Positions 37,350 through 46,910 of a stretch of DNA of 64,000 bases are shown in pieces. Source of the stretch: Ga0077527 sp945862135 (GTDB lineage: Bacteria > Pseudomonadota > Gammaproteobacteria > Burkholderiales > SG8-41). The number at the start of each line of letters is the position of its first letter. Position 1 is the first letter of the stretch. A model generated the notes under the pieces. That model was not told the origin of the DNA, did not search any database, and was given only the letters and a program-made list of their open reading frames with translations. Made by a program: the position numbers and the translations under genes. The DNA is taken from positions 124,001-188,000 of the forward strand of contig CAXNMF010000002.1 in NCBI GenBank assembly GCA_964203275.1. The letters are read 5' to 3'.

Positions 37350-38102
37350 ATGTCAGTCACCATGCGTGAAATGCTTGAGGCCGGCGTCCATTTCGGTCAT
37401 CAGACCCGTTACTGGAACCCGAAAATGGCTCCTTACATTTTCGGTCACCGCAACAAGATACACATCGTCAATCTCGAAAAGACGATGGCGATGTACCACG
37501 ACGCGCTGAAATTCGTGCGCCAGATCACTTCCAACAAGGGCACCGTGCTGTTTGTCGGCACCAAGCGTCAGGCCCGCGATATCGTTCGCGAAGAAGCCCT
37601 GCGCTGCGGCTCCCCTTACGTTGACTACCGCTGGCTCGGCGGCATGCTGACCAACTACAAGACAGTCAAAGGATCGATCCAGCGTCTTAAAGACATGATG
37701 GCGATGCGCGAAGATGGTTCGTTCGAGAAGCTGTCGAAAAAAGAAGGTCTGGTCTATGAGCGCGAGATTGCCAAGCTTGAACGCAGCCTCGGCGGCATTA
37801 AGGACATGGCCAGCATTCCCGATGCAATCTTTGTCATCGACGTTGGTTACCAGAAGGGTACGATCACCGAAGCCAAGAAACTGGGAATTCCGGTCATCGG
37901 CGTTGTGGATACCAATCATTCTCCTGAAGGCGTTGATTACATCATTCCGGGCAACGACGATTCCAGCCGTGCCATCAAGCTTTATGCGCGTGGCATGGCC
38001 GATGCCGTTCTGGAAGGCCGCAACAACAGCATCAAGGAAATCGTGAAGGCCGGTTCGGATGAGTTTGTCGAGGTCGAAGACGGCGAATCAGCTGCCGCCT
38101 GA
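37350..38102 (+). CDS. rpsB: 30S ribosomal protein S2
   Basis: Core protein of the small subunit. The 250-residue product begins MSVTMREMLEAGVHFGHQTR and contains YWNPKMAPYIFG, NLEKTMAMY, FVGTKRQARDIV, YVDYRWLGGMLTN and IPVIGVVDTNHSPEGVDYIIPGND, all hallmark blocks. ATG 37350 has AGGAG about ten bases upstream; the earlier ATG-like codon in frame at 37287 lies inside the leader stem. A terminator hairpin separates it from tsf. Confidence 0.98.
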   Translation: MSVTMREMLEAGVHFGHQTRYWNPKMAPYIFGHRNKIHIVNLEKTMAMYHDALKFVRQITSNKGTVLFVGTKRQARDIVREEALRCGSPYVDYRWLGGMLTNYKTVKGSIQRLKDMMAMREDGSFEKLSKKEGLVYEREIAKLERSLGGIKDMASIPDAIFVIDVGYQKGTITEAKKLGIPVIGVVDTNHSPEGVDYIIPGNDDSSRAIKLYARGMADAVLEGRNNSIKEIVKAGSDEFVEVEDGESAAA

Positions 38103-38124
38103 TCAGGCTCCACAGCATATTCAA

Positions 38125-38149
38125 GGGGCTGGCTCAGCCCCTTTTTTTT
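38125..38149 (+). terminator. Intrinsic terminator/attenuator between rpsB and tsf
   Basis: GGGGCTG-GCT-CAGCCCC (38125-38141) is followed by eight T (38142-38149), a textbook rho-independent terminator only 27 bases before the tsf start. It probably lowers transcription of tsf and the genes beyond relative to S2, with read-through carrying the rest of the operon. Confidence 0.88.
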
Positions 38150-38175
38150 AAATTGGCGTAAGAGGAATTGCAGCA

Positions 38176-39087
38176 ATGGTGGAAATTACAGCGGGTATGG
38201 TTCGGGAACTCCGCGAAAAGACCGATGCCCCGATGATGGAATGCAAAAAGGCGCTGACCGAAGCGGCCGGAGATATGGTTAAGGCCGAAGAAATTCTGCG
38301 CGTCAAACTCGGCAACAAGGCGAGCAAGGCTTCTTCGCGCGTTGCTGCGGAAGGCGTGGTTGCGGTGCATATCTCTGCTGATGGAAAGAAGGGTGCCATC
38401 ATCGAACTCAATTGCGAAACTGATTTTGTTGCGAAAAACGACGATTTCCTGGCTTTTGCTGCTGCGCTGGCAAAGCTCGCCGCTGAACAGAAACCGGCCG
38501 ATGTCGCGGCCATTTCCGCGATGACGATTGACGGGGTGGTGGTCGAGGAACGGCGCAAGGCGCTGGTCGGCAAAATCGGTGAAAACGTGTCGATCCGGCG
38601 TTTTGTTCCGGTTGACGCCAAAGGCAAGCTTGCCAACTACGTACATGGCGGCGCAAAGATCGGCGTCATGCTGGATCTAGTCGGCGGCGACGACACGCTG
38701 GCCAAGGACATTGCGATGCATATCGCCGCCAGCAAGCCCAAAGCTCTGGACGCATCCGGTGTTGCGGCCGAGGCCATTGAAGCCGAACGCCGCGTTGCGA
38801 CTGAAAAGGCTGCAGAAGACGCCGCCAAATCCGGCAAATCGATTCCGCCGGAAATCATGGCCAAGCGCGTCGAGGGTTCGGTTCAGAAATTCCTCAAGGA
38901 AGTCACTCTGCTCGGTCAGTTATTCGTGAAGAATGACAAGCAGACGATCGAGCAGTTGCTCAAGTCGGTGAATGCCAGTGTCGCCCGTTTCGATCTGTTC
39001 GTGGTCGGTGAGGGTATCGAGAAAAAGAAGGATGATTTTGCAGCTGAAGTGATGGCGCAGGTTGGTCAGGCCAAGCAGAAAACATAA
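38176..39087 (+). CDS. tsf: Translation elongation factor Ts
   Basis: Guanine nucleotide exchange factor for EF-Tu. The 303-residue product has the N-terminal UBA-like domain with MVRELREKTDAPMMECKKAL, the core with ELNCETDFVAKNDDFLAF (the TDFVA block contacts EF-Tu) and the C-terminal module. It is slightly longer than the E. coli form. It follows rpsB after the terminator hairpin, and a 24-base gap separates it from pyrH. Confidence 0.98.
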   Translation: MVEITAGMVRELREKTDAPMMECKKALTEAAGDMVKAEEILRVKLGNKASKASSRVAAEGVVAVHISADGKKGAIIELNCETDFVAKNDDFLAFAAALAKLAAEQKPADVAAISAMTIDGVVVEERRKALVGKIGENVSIRRFVPVDAKGKLANYVHGGAKIGVMLDLVGGDDTLAKDIAMHIAASKPKALDASGVAAEAIEAERRVATEKAAEDAAKSGKSIPPEIMAKRVEGSVQKFLKEVTLLGQLFVKNDKQTIEQLLKSVNASVARFDLFVVGEGIEKKKDDFAAEVMAQVGQAKQKT

Positions 39088-39111
39088 GCGTTTAAAATCA
39101 AGGGGTTAAAT

Positions 39112-39831
39112 ATGTCTCAAGCCCCTGCCTACAAGCGCATTCTACTCAAGCTGAGCGGTGAAGCGTTGATGGGCGACGACAGTTACGGCATTAACCGGGA
39201 CACCATCAACCGCATCGTTGCGGAGGTGGCGGAAGTTGCAAGACTCGGAGTTGAAATCGCTGTGGTTATCGGGGGCGGGAATATTTTCCGCGGTGTGGCA
39301 CCCGGCGCCGCGCACATGGATCGAGCGACTGCTGATTACATGGGGATGCTGGCTACTGTCATGAACGCTCTGGCAATTCAGGATGCCATGCGCCAGATCG
39401 GCTTGCTGAGCCGGGTCCAATCCGCGCTCAACATCGAGCAGGTTGTCGAGCCGTATATTCGCGGCAAAGCCATGCGTTACCTGGAAGAGGGAAAGATCGT
39501 CATTTTTGCTGCAGGTACCGGTAATCCATTTTTCACGACAGATACTGCAGCTGCGCTGCGCGGGATGGAAATGAACGTTGACCTCGTTCTCAAGGCAACC
39601 AAGGTCGACGGCGTTTACACCGACGATCCCAAGACCCATCCTGACGCGATGCGTTATCGCAAGCTGACTTTTGATGAAGCCATCATCAAGAATCTGAAGG
39701 TCATGGATGCCACGGCGCTGACGCTGTGCCGTGACCAGAAGCTCCCGATCAACGTGTTCAGCATTTTCAAGCCGCAGGCGCTGAAGCGGGTGGTGATGGG
39801 GGAAGATGAAGGAACGATGGTCCACGTTTGA
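39112..39831 (+). CDS. pyrH: UMP kinase
   Basis: Phosphorylates UMP to UDP with ATP; hexamer of the amino-acid kinase fold, unrelated to eukaryotic UMP kinases. The 239-residue product has KRILLKLSGEALMGDDSYGI (ATP site), VIGGGNIFRG, DYMGMLATVMNALA and the C-terminal AAGTGNPFFTTDTAAALR. ATG 39112 is 24 bases after tsf. It feeds pyrG further along the window with UTP precursor. Confidence 0.98.
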   Translation: MSQAPAYKRILLKLSGEALMGDDSYGINRDTINRIVAEVAEVARLGVEIAVVIGGGNIFRGVAPGAAHMDRATADYMGMLATVMNALAIQDAMRQIGLLSRVQSALNIEQVVEPYIRGKAMRYLEEGKIVIFAAGTGNPFFTTDTAAALRGMEMNVDLVLKATKVDGVYTDDPKTHPDAMRYRKLTFDEAIIKNLKVMDATALTLCRDQKLPINVFSIFKPQALKRVVMGEDEGTMVHV

Positions 39832-39843
39832 CTGGAGGCGTAA

Positions 39844-40401
39844 ATGATTGCTGACATCAAGAAGAACGCTGAGCAGAAAATGAAAAAGACGATCGAGGCG
39901 TTGAAGACCGACCTCGGCAAGGTTCGCACGGGTCGTGCACATACCGGCATTCTTGATCACGTGATGGTTGATTATTACGGTAATCCGACACCGCTGCCGC
40001 AGGTCGCCAACGTGACGCTGGTCGATGGCCGCACGATCGGGGTAAGCCCGTATGAAAAGAAGATGGCGCAAGCCATCGAAAAGGCGATTCGCGATTCCGA
40101 CTTGGGCCTCAATCCGATGACGCAGGGCGACATGGTGCGGGTGCCGATGCCGGCGCTGACCGAAGAACGGCGCAAGGATCTGATCAAGGTGGTGCGGCAT
40201 GAAGGTGAAAATGCCCGAGTCGCAATCCGTAACATCCGCCGTGATGCAAATACGCACTTGAAGGATCTACTGAAGAAGAAAGAAGTCGCAGAGGACGATG
40301 AGCGTCGGGCGCAGGAAGAAGTCCAGAAATTAACCGACCGTTCCATTGCCGAAATCGACAAGATTCTTGAGGTCAAGGAAACCGACCTCATGGCGATCTG
40401 A
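39844..40401 (+). CDS. frr: Ribosome recycling factor
   Basis: Splits post-termination ribosomes with EF-G. The 185-residue product is the normal length: long helices with KMKKTIEALKTDLGKVRTGR, the central domain with YYGNPTPLPQVANVTLVDGR and the C-terminal ENARVAIRNIRRDANTHLK. GGAGG lies eight bases before ATG 39844. It is 12 bases after pyrH and three before uppS, all in one operon. Confidence 0.98.
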   Translation: MIADIKKNAEQKMKKTIEALKTDLGKVRTGRAHTGILDHVMVDYYGNPTPLPQVANVTLVDGRTIGVSPYEKKMAQAIEKAIRDSDLGLNPMTQGDMVRVPMPALTEERRKDLIKVVRHEGENARVAIRNIRRDANTHLKDLLKKKEVAEDDERRAQEEVQKLTDRSIAEIDKILEVKETDLMAI

Positions 40402-40404
40402 TAC

Positions 40405-41178
40405 GTGTCCAGTTCTACCCAGGATATTCCTGTTGTTGGTGATGTGCCGCGCCACGTCGCCATCATCATGGATGGCAACGGACGCTGGGCCAAACGGCGC
40501 TTTCTGCCACGTATTGCCGGTCATCACAAAGGGGTTGAAGCCGTTCGCAGCATTGTGCGCACTTGTGCAGATCGTGGCGTCAAGGCGTTGACGCTTTTTG
40601 CATTCAGCAGCGAAAACTGGCGCCGTCCTGCCGAAGAAGTCTCACTTCTGATGCAACTGTTTGTCAGCGCCCTGCAGCAGGAAGTGGACCGCTTGCATCA
40701 GAACGGCATTCGTTTCCGTGCGATCGGCGACATCTCACGCTTCGACCGGAAACTTGTCGATCTCATCGAGGGTGCGCAGAAAATGACTGCGGCCAATACC
40801 GGGCTGACTCTGACAGTCGCTGCAAATTACGGTGGCCGCTGGGATATTCTTCAGGCAGTTGATCGCTTGCGTCACGAGCATGGAACCAGCAGTACGCCCT
40901 GGACCGAGGCGCAGTTGATGCAATACCTGTCCATGGGCGACCTTCCGGAGCCTGACCTGTTCATCCGAACTGGCGGCGAACAGCGCATCAGCAATTTTCT
41001 GCTCTGGCAACTTGCGTATACCGAGTTGTACTTTACCGATACCCTATGGCCCGATTTCGATGCCAAGGCACTGGATCTTGCTTTCGATTCATATCGTCAG
41101 CGGGAACGCCGCTTTGGCAGAACCAGCGAACAAGTCGCTGGTACCGTCGATTCGCCTGGTCGCAAGGCGAACGGCTAG
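40405..41178 (+). CDS. uppS: Undecaprenyl diphosphate synthase (cis-isoprenyl transferase)
   Basis: Makes the C55 lipid carrier for peptidoglycan and O-antigen from FPP and IPP. The 257-residue product starts with GTG 40405; HVAIIMDGNGRWAKRR contains the magnesium Asp. GHHKGVEAVRSIV, FAFSSENWRRP and LFIRTGGEQRISNFLLWQ (the RxG and E blocks) are all present. It lies directly after frr (three bases), an arrangement common in betaproteobacteria, and before cdsA. Confidence 0.97.
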   Translation: MSSSTQDIPVVGDVPRHVAIIMDGNGRWAKRRFLPRIAGHHKGVEAVRSIVRTCADRGVKALTLFAFSSENWRRPAEEVSLLMQLFVSALQQEVDRLHQNGIRFRAIGDISRFDRKLVDLIEGAQKMTAANTGLTLTVAANYGGRWDILQAVDRLRHEHGTSSTPWTEAQLMQYLSMGDLPEPDLFIRTGGEQRISNFLLWQLAYTELYFTDTLWPDFDAKALDLAFDSYRQRERRFGRTSEQVAGTVDSPGRKANG

Positions 41179-41202
41179 CCGCGCCGTCACTGCGTTCAAT
41201 TC

Positions 41203-42018
41203 ATGCTTTTGACCCGAATACTGACTGCGGCCATTCTGTTGCCGCTGTTTGTTGGCGGCCTGTTTTTCCTGCCGGGGCTCTGGTGGGGAGTCGGATTGCT
41301 TCCACTGATGATTGCAGGTGCTTGGGAATGGGCTTCGTTGGCAGGTTTTCGGGCAGGTGGTCGCTGGTCATTTTGCGCACTGGTGCTATCGACCACTGCG
41401 GTGCTGATCCTTGTGAGCGGACATTTGCGGTTGTTTGTTATCGAGCAGGTGATTTATGCGATGTCAGCAATTTTCTGGCTGCTTGTTGTGCCGCCATGGC
41501 TGAAACGCGGTTGGCAGATTCGATCGTCATTAATGCTGGTCGCAACCGGATGGTTGCTGTTGGTCCCAACCTGGCTTGCCTTGACCAGGTTGCAGGAACA
41601 GCCGTGGGTTTTGCTCGCAATACTGGGGATTGTCTGGGTTGCCGACAGTGCCGCGTATTTTGCCGGGCATCAATGGGGACGTCGCAAATTGGCGCCTTCC
41701 ATCAGTCCCGGTAAAACCTGGGAGGGCGTCGCTGGCGCCGCGGTCGCAGTGGGGGTGTATCATGCAGCGGTCTGGCACTTCGGGTTCGGCCCGGGGGCGC
41801 CGGGGCTGGGCTTCGGCGCTGCGTTACTGGTAGCCGTACTTTTCCCGCTGAGCATCACTGGAGATCTTTTCGAGTCGTGGATCAAACGTCAGGCGGGCGT
41901 CAAGGACAGCGGGCGTTTGCTGCCCGGGCATGGCGGAGTTCTCGATCGCATCGATGCACTTACGTCTACATTGCCACTGGCTGCGTTGGTCGTTACGTGG
42001 ATGTTGAAGCGTGTCTGA
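41203..42018 (+). CDS. cdsA: Phosphatidate cytidylyltransferase
   Basis: Makes CDP-diacylglycerol from phosphatidic acid and CTP in the inner membrane. The 271-residue product has about eight hydrophobic segments and the family signature near the C-terminus, SITGDLFESWIKRQAGVKDSG and LPGHGGVLDRIDAL (substrate and metal residues). ATG 41203 begins the first helix MLLTRILTAAILLPLF. Its last eight bases overlap the dxr start. Confidence 0.96.
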   Translation: MLLTRILTAAILLPLFVGGLFFLPGLWWGVGLLPLMIAGAWEWASLAGFRAGGRWSFCALVLSTTAVLILVSGHLRLFVIEQVIYAMSAIFWLLVVPPWLKRGWQIRSSLMLVATGWLLLVPTWLALTRLQEQPWVLLAILGIVWVADSAAYFAGHQWGRRKLAPSISPGKTWEGVAGAAVAVGVYHAAVWHFGFGPGAPGLGFGAALLVAVLFPLSITGDLFESWIKRQAGVKDSGRLLPGHGGVLDRIDALTSTLPLAALVVTWMLKRV

Positions 42019-43228
42019 ATCAATGCAATATTTGACCATACTGGGCTCAACCGGCAGCATCGGGGTCAGCACGCTTGACGTTGTTGCGCGCAACCCTGAT
42101 CGCTTTGTTGTCGTTGCATTGACTGCCCGGACACGTGTTGATCTGTTGTTCGAGCAGTGCTGCCGCTTCAGGCCCAAATATGCTGTGGTCCTTGAGTCTG
42201 CTGATGCGGCTCGATTGTCGCAGCGATTACAAGCGGCCTCCGTGGAAACCGAGGTGCTCTGCGGTAATGCGGCATTGGACACCGTGGCTGCACTTCCTGA
42301 AGTATCAACGGTCATGGCTGCGATTGTCGGCATCGCCGGATTGCGACCGTCGCTTGCTGCGGCGACTGCAGGCAAAAGGGTATTGCTGGCGAACAAAGAG
42401 GCCCTCGTTACGGCGGGCGGATTGTTCATCTCCGCGGTGCAGGCCAGCGGCGCTGAACTGCTTCCGATTGACAGTGAACACAATGCGGTTTTCCAGGCGC
42501 TACCAGCGAGTCGACCGGGTACGCTGGCAGAAGCCGGGGTAAGGCGCATTTTGTTGACCGCATCCGGCGGGCCATTTCGAACGATGCCTGCGGCACAGAT
42601 GGCATTGGTTACACCAGAGCAGGCGGTCGCCCATCCCAACTGGTCAATGGGGCGAAAGATTTCAGTGGACTCGGCAACCATGATGAACAAGGGGCTTGAA
42701 GTCATTGAAGCCCACTGGTTGTTCGGAGCTTCACCTTCGATGATTGAGGTCGTCATTCATCCGCAAAGCGTCATCCATTCGCTTGTAGAGTATTGCGATG
42801 GCTCGGTGCTTGCGCAGCTCGGCAACCCGGATATGCGTACCCCGATAGCACATGCCCTGGGTTATCCTTCACGGATATCTTCCGGAGCTGATTTTCTCGA
42901 TCTTGCGCGGATCGGTGCCCTAAACTTCGAGCAACCCGATCTTTTGCGGTTTCCTTGTTTGCGCCTGGCCTACGATGCACTGGGGGCAGGACCGGCAGCG
43001 GTAATTGCGTTGAATGCGGCCAACGAAGTGGCCGTGGATGAATTCCTGGGACGTCGCATCGGGTTTCTAGACATTCCTCGTCTGATTGAAACCGTCGTTG
43101 CAGGAACGCGAGATCAAGCCATCACTACCATTGCTGATGTGGAAAATGTGGATCTTGAGGCACGCACGCTGGCTCTTTTGGCATGTGCCGGCCGTTTTTC
43201 ACGCAAGACAGCAGGAGGAATGTCATGA
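42011..43228 (+). CDS. dxr: 1-deoxy-D-xylulose 5-phosphate reductoisomerase
   Basis: Second enzyme of the MEP isoprenoid pathway, supplying precursors for the neighbouring UppS. The 405-residue product has the NADPH motif LGSTGSIGVSTLDVV, the catalytic loop VLLANKEALVTAG, metal ligands in LLPIDSEHNAVFQALP and the cap SVDSATMMNKGLEVIEAHWL. GTG 42011 is used; the ATG at 42023 would remove four residues. Overlaps cdsA by eight bases and rseP by four. Confidence 0.96.
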   Translation: MSESMQYLTILGSTGSIGVSTLDVVARNPDRFVVVALTARTRVDLLFEQCCRFRPKYAVVLESADAARLSQRLQAASVETEVLCGNAALDTVAALPEVSTVMAAIVGIAGLRPSLAAATAGKRVLLANKEALVTAGGLFISAVQASGAELLPIDSEHNAVFQALPASRPGTLAEAGVRRILLTASGGPFRTMPAAQMALVTPEQAVAHPNWSMGRKISVDSATMMNKGLEVIEAHWLFGASPSMIEVVIHPQSVIHSLVEYCDGSVLAQLGNPDMRTPIAHALGYPSRISSGADFLDLARIGALNFEQPDLLRFPCLRLAYDALGAGPAAVIALNAANEVAVDEFLGRRIGFLDIPRLIETVVAGTRDQAITTIADVENVDLEARTLALLACAGRFSRKTAGGMS

Positions 43229-44592
43229 ATCTGCTGTTGACGCTCGCTGCCTTTGTTGTTGCTTTGAGTGTGCTCATTGTCATTCATGAGTTCGGTCATT
43301 ACTGGGTGGCGCGACGCTGCGGCGTCAAGGTCCTGTGTTTTTCTGTTGGATTCGGACGTGCCTTGTGGTCAAGGACTTTTGGGCCTGATCAGACCGAACT
43401 GCGAATCGCGCTGATTCCTTTGGGCGGGTACGTGAAAATGCTCGACGAGCGGGAAGGTGACGTGTCGCCTTCTGAATTGCAGCGTGCTTTCAATCGTAAA
43501 TCCGTCTGGAAACGGTTTGCCATTGTTGCAGCAGGTCCTGCAGCCAATTTCATTGCGGCAATTGTGCTTTACTGGGCTCTTTTTCTGCACGGCATGCCGG
43601 GCCTGCTGCCGATCCTTGGCCAGCCCATGGAAAACAGCGTTGCGGCGCGTGCCGGTTTCTCTGCCGGGGATATGGTGATTCGGGTTGATGGAAAAAACGT
43701 CCCTTCGTGGCAGGATTTTCGCTGGATCATTTTGCAGCATGCTGTTGATCGCAGTCCCGTCCTGATTGAAGTTCGTGACGAACAGCAAGTGACTTCTACC
43801 CGGGAGCTGCGATTTGACAGCGTAGTTTCAAAAGACCTCGAAGGCGATCTTTTGGCGGCACTAGGGTTCGCAAGATTCCGCATCCCGCTGAAACCTGTCA
43901 TTGGCGAAGTCGTGGCTGGAGGTGCGGCTGCTCGTGCCGGGTTGCAGTCTGGTGATCTGGTGATTTCCGTCAACGGTGAGGCAATTGATACCTGGGACGC
44001 CCTGGTTGGAAGGGTTCGAGCCGCGCCGGACCGTGAACTCAGTTTGCGCGTGCGCCGTGGCGAAGTTGACCTGCCGGTGCTTTCGGTTGTTCCGGAACGC
44101 GTCCAAGGGAGCGGTGCCGTAATTGGCCGTATCGGTGCCGGTCCCCGACTTGACGAGCAGGACATGCTACGGGTCAGGACCGAGATTTCTTACGGGCCAT
44201 TCGAAGGTTTCGGGAAGGCGGTCGCCAAAACCTGGGAGACGGCGTTGTTCAGCCTGCGCATGCTGGGAAAGATGATCGTCGGGGAGATGTCCCTCAAAAA
44301 TCTCAGCGGCCCCATCACTATTGCGGATTATGCAGGACAGTCTGCGCAAAACGGCTGGATTTCATATCTGCTGTTCCTCGCGCTGATCAGCATTAGCCTC
44401 GGTGTGCTCAATCTCTTGCCGGTACCATTATTGGACGGCGGGCACTTGATGTATTATTCCGTTGAGATTCTTACCGGGAAGCCGGTCTCGGAACGTGTTA
44501 TGGAAATCGGGCAGCAAATCGGTATGACCCTGCTGTTTGCCATGATGGCCTTCGCGTTCTACAACGATATTCACCGTCTTGTCAGCAGCTAA
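43225..44592 (+). CDS. rseP: Site-2 intramembrane zinc protease RseP
   Basis: Cuts the anti-sigma factor RseA and cleaned-up signal peptides in the inner membrane. The 455-residue product starts with a helix containing the zinc motif VIHEFGHYWVARR, two PDZ domains (about 125-215 and 220-300), and the third metal ligand in LLPVPLLDGGHLMYY. ATG 43225 overlaps the dxr stop (ATGA) and has GGAGG upstream; the open frame further left is part of dxr. Followed by bamA one base later. Confidence 0.96.
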   Translation: MNLLLTLAAFVVALSVLIVIHEFGHYWVARRCGVKVLCFSVGFGRALWSRTFGPDQTELRIALIPLGGYVKMLDEREGDVSPSELQRAFNRKSVWKRFAIVAAGPAANFIAAIVLYWALFLHGMPGLLPILGQPMENSVAARAGFSAGDMVIRVDGKNVPSWQDFRWIILQHAVDRSPVLIEVRDEQQVTSTRELRFDSVVSKDLEGDLLAALGFARFRIPLKPVIGEVVAGGAAARAGLQSGDLVISVNGEAIDTWDALVGRVRAAPDRELSLRVRRGEVDLPVLSVVPERVQGSGAVIGRIGAGPRLDEQDMLRVRTEISYGPFEGFGKAVAKTWETALFSLRMLGKMIVGEMSLKNLSGPITIADYAGQSAQNGWISYLLFLALISISLGVLNLLPVPLLDGGHLMYYSVEILTGKPVSERVMEIGQQIGMTLLFAMMAFAFYNDIHRLVSS

Positions 44593-44593
44593 T

Positions 44594-46861
44594 ATGGCTT
44601 CATTTCGCAACCTTTATTCATTTCTGCTGCTTTTATCAGCTCCGGCTCTGGCCATCGAACCGTTTGTCGTCAAGGACATCCGCGTCGAAGGCATACAGCG
44701 GATCGAGGCGGGTACGGTTTTCAGCTACCTGCCAGTTAAGGTCGGCGAGACCATGAATGATGAAAAAGCTGCCCAGGCAATAAGGGCGCTTTTCGGCACT
44801 GGTTTCTTCAAGGATGTATCGATTGAAGACGAGGGCGGTGTTCTTGTTGTCGCGCTCCAGGAGCGTCCATCGATTGCGCAAATCGATTTCGTGGGTGCGA
44901 AAGAATTCGACAAAGACATTCTGCTCAAGAGCATGCGCCAAATAGGCCTGGCTGATGGTCGTATTTTCGACCGTTCGCAACTTGATCGCGCAGAGCAGGA
45001 GCTGAAACGCCAGTACCTCGCCCGGGGGCGGTATGCCGTTGTAATCACCACCACGGTTACTCCGCTGGAACGTAATCGTGTTGCAATCAACTTTAATGTT
45101 GACGAAGGCGAAGTTGCAAAAATTCGTCAGATCAGCATCATCGGTTCCAAAGTTTTCACTGAAAAGGAGCTGCTGGACCTTTTTGTGCTGCGTACCCCGG
45201 GTCTTATGACATGGTGGAGCAAGCACGATCAATATTCCCGACCAAAACTTTCGGCTGATCTTGAAACACTGCGATCGCATTACCTTGATCGCGGTTACCT
45301 TGAATTTGCGATTGACTCTACGCAGGTAACGATTTCTCCGGACAAGCAGGACATTTTTATCAGCATCAGCCTGACCGAAGGGCCGAAGTATACGGTCTCG
45401 GATATCAAGGTTGCCGGGGAGTTGCTCATTTCCGAGGAGGAAATTCGCAAACTCATTACCGTGAAGACCGGGGATGTTTTCTCGCGAACACGGATTGCTG
45501 AATCGACTAAAAACATCAACGACCGTCTCGGCAATGATGGATACGCGTTTGCAAACGTGAATGCCGCACCTGATCTGGACAAGGTCAAACATCAGGCTGC
45601 TTTTACATTTTTTGTCGATCCTGGCCGTCGTGTTTATGTGCGCAGGATGAATATTTCAGGGAACTCCAAAACCCGGGATGAAGTAATTCGCCGGGAAATG
45701 CGTCAAATTGAAGGCGGCTGGTATTCCTCGGAAAAAATCAACCTTTCGAGGAGCCGGATCGACAAGCTGGGTTATTTCAATGAGGTCAATGTTGAGACGC
45801 CCTCGGTAACCGGCACGACGGACCAGGTGGACGTCAACTTTTCAGTAGTAGAAAAACCTACCGGCAATATCCTTCTTGGCGCAGGCCTGGGCAGCGGCAC
45901 GGGTATTTCGCTTTCCGGTTCGGTTGCGCAGCAAAACATATTCGGTTCCGGTAAACATGTGTCAGCGCAAGTCAATTCCAGCAAGATCAACACGATTTAC
46001 GCATTGTCATACACCGATCCTTACTTTACGGTTGACGGCATCAGTCAGGGTTTTGACGTGTACTCGAAGGAGATCGATGGTACGCGAGCGAGCATCGGCC
46101 GCTATATTACAAAAACCTTGGGGGCAGGCATTCGTTTTGGTGTGCCGGTTACTGAACTCGATACCATCAGTTACGGTCTTGCATACGAAGACACGGAAAT
46201 CACGACGTTCACGGACAGCCCGCTTTTCTATCAGAATTACGTCAATACCTTCGGCAATACCAACGACGCCATCATTGGAACAGTAGGCTGGATCCGGGAC
46301 GGGCGCGACAGTCTTATTTATCCCACTAAGGGCACAATGCACCGTGCGTTCGGGGAAATGGGGCTGCCCGGAGCATCTCTTGAGTATTACAAGATCAACT
46401 ATCAGTACCAGCGATATTTTCCTATCAGCAGGCATTACACATTGATGATCAATGGAGAGGCGGGTGTGGGTGACGGCACCAATAATTTGCCTTTGCCGTT
46501 CTTCAAGAACTTTTTTGCCGGCGGTGTAAACTCCGTTCGTGGCTATCGAAATTCCACTCTCGGTCCGAAGGATCAGAATGGTGATCCGCAAGGCGGCAGC
46601 CATCGACTGCTGGGTAACGTGGAGTTGCTGTTTCCCTTTCCCGGGCTGCAAAATGACAGATCTGTGCGGGTAGGGGCGTTTTTTGATGCGGGTATGGTTG
46701 CCAACTCGATTGACAGTGATGAGGCTCGGTATTCGACCGGTATATCGCTGTTCTGGTCATCACCATTCGGGCCATTGAAGATCAGTTTGGCGGCACCACT
46801 GAATTCACAGACCGGCGACCGCAAGCAGGCATTCCAGTTCACATTTGGTGGTGCCTTCTGA
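44594..46861 (+). CDS. bamA: Outer membrane protein assembly factor BamA
   Basis: The core of the BAM complex inserts beta-barrel proteins. The product, 755 residues from ATG 44594, has a signal peptide (about 1-20, ending ALA), five POTRA repeats (to about 410) and a 16-strand barrel. The conserved FFAGGVNSVRGY loop is present, and the last strand ends in aromatic FQFTFGGAF. It follows rseP by one base and is followed by the Skp/OmpH chaperone gene after 49 bases. Confidence 0.98.
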   Translation: MASFRNLYSFLLLLSAPALAIEPFVVKDIRVEGIQRIEAGTVFSYLPVKVGETMNDEKAAQAIRALFGTGFFKDVSIEDEGGVLVVALQERPSIAQIDFVGAKEFDKDILLKSMRQIGLADGRIFDRSQLDRAEQELKRQYLARGRYAVVITTTVTPLERNRVAINFNVDEGEVAKIRQISIIGSKVFTEKELLDLFVLRTPGLMTWWSKHDQYSRPKLSADLETLRSHYLDRGYLEFAIDSTQVTISPDKQDIFISISLTEGPKYTVSDIKVAGELLISEEEIRKLITVKTGDVFSRTRIAESTKNINDRLGNDGYAFANVNAAPDLDKVKHQAAFTFFVDPGRRVYVRRMNISGNSKTRDEVIRREMRQIEGGWYSSEKINLSRSRIDKLGYFNEVNVETPSVTGTTDQVDVNFSVVEKPTGNILLGAGLGSGTGISLSGSVAQQNIFGSGKHVSAQVNSSKINTIYALSYTDPYFTVDGISQGFDVYSKEIDGTRASIGRYITKTLGAGIRFGVPVTELDTISYGLAYEDTEITTFTDSPLFYQNYVNTFGNTNDAIIGTVGWIRDGRDSLIYPTKGTMHRAFGEMGLPGASLEYYKINYQYQRYFPISRHYTLMINGEAGVGDGTNNLPLPFFKNFFAGGVNSVRGYRNSTLGPKDQNGDPQGGSHRLLGNVELLFPFPGLQNDRSVRVGAFFDAGMVANSIDSDEARYSTGISLFWSSPFGPLKISLAAPLNSQTGDRKQAFQFTFGGAF

Positions 46862-46910
46862 GCAGTTCGACATGATGGAACGGTGCGCCGTGAAGAGGAG
46901 CAAGGAGAGT

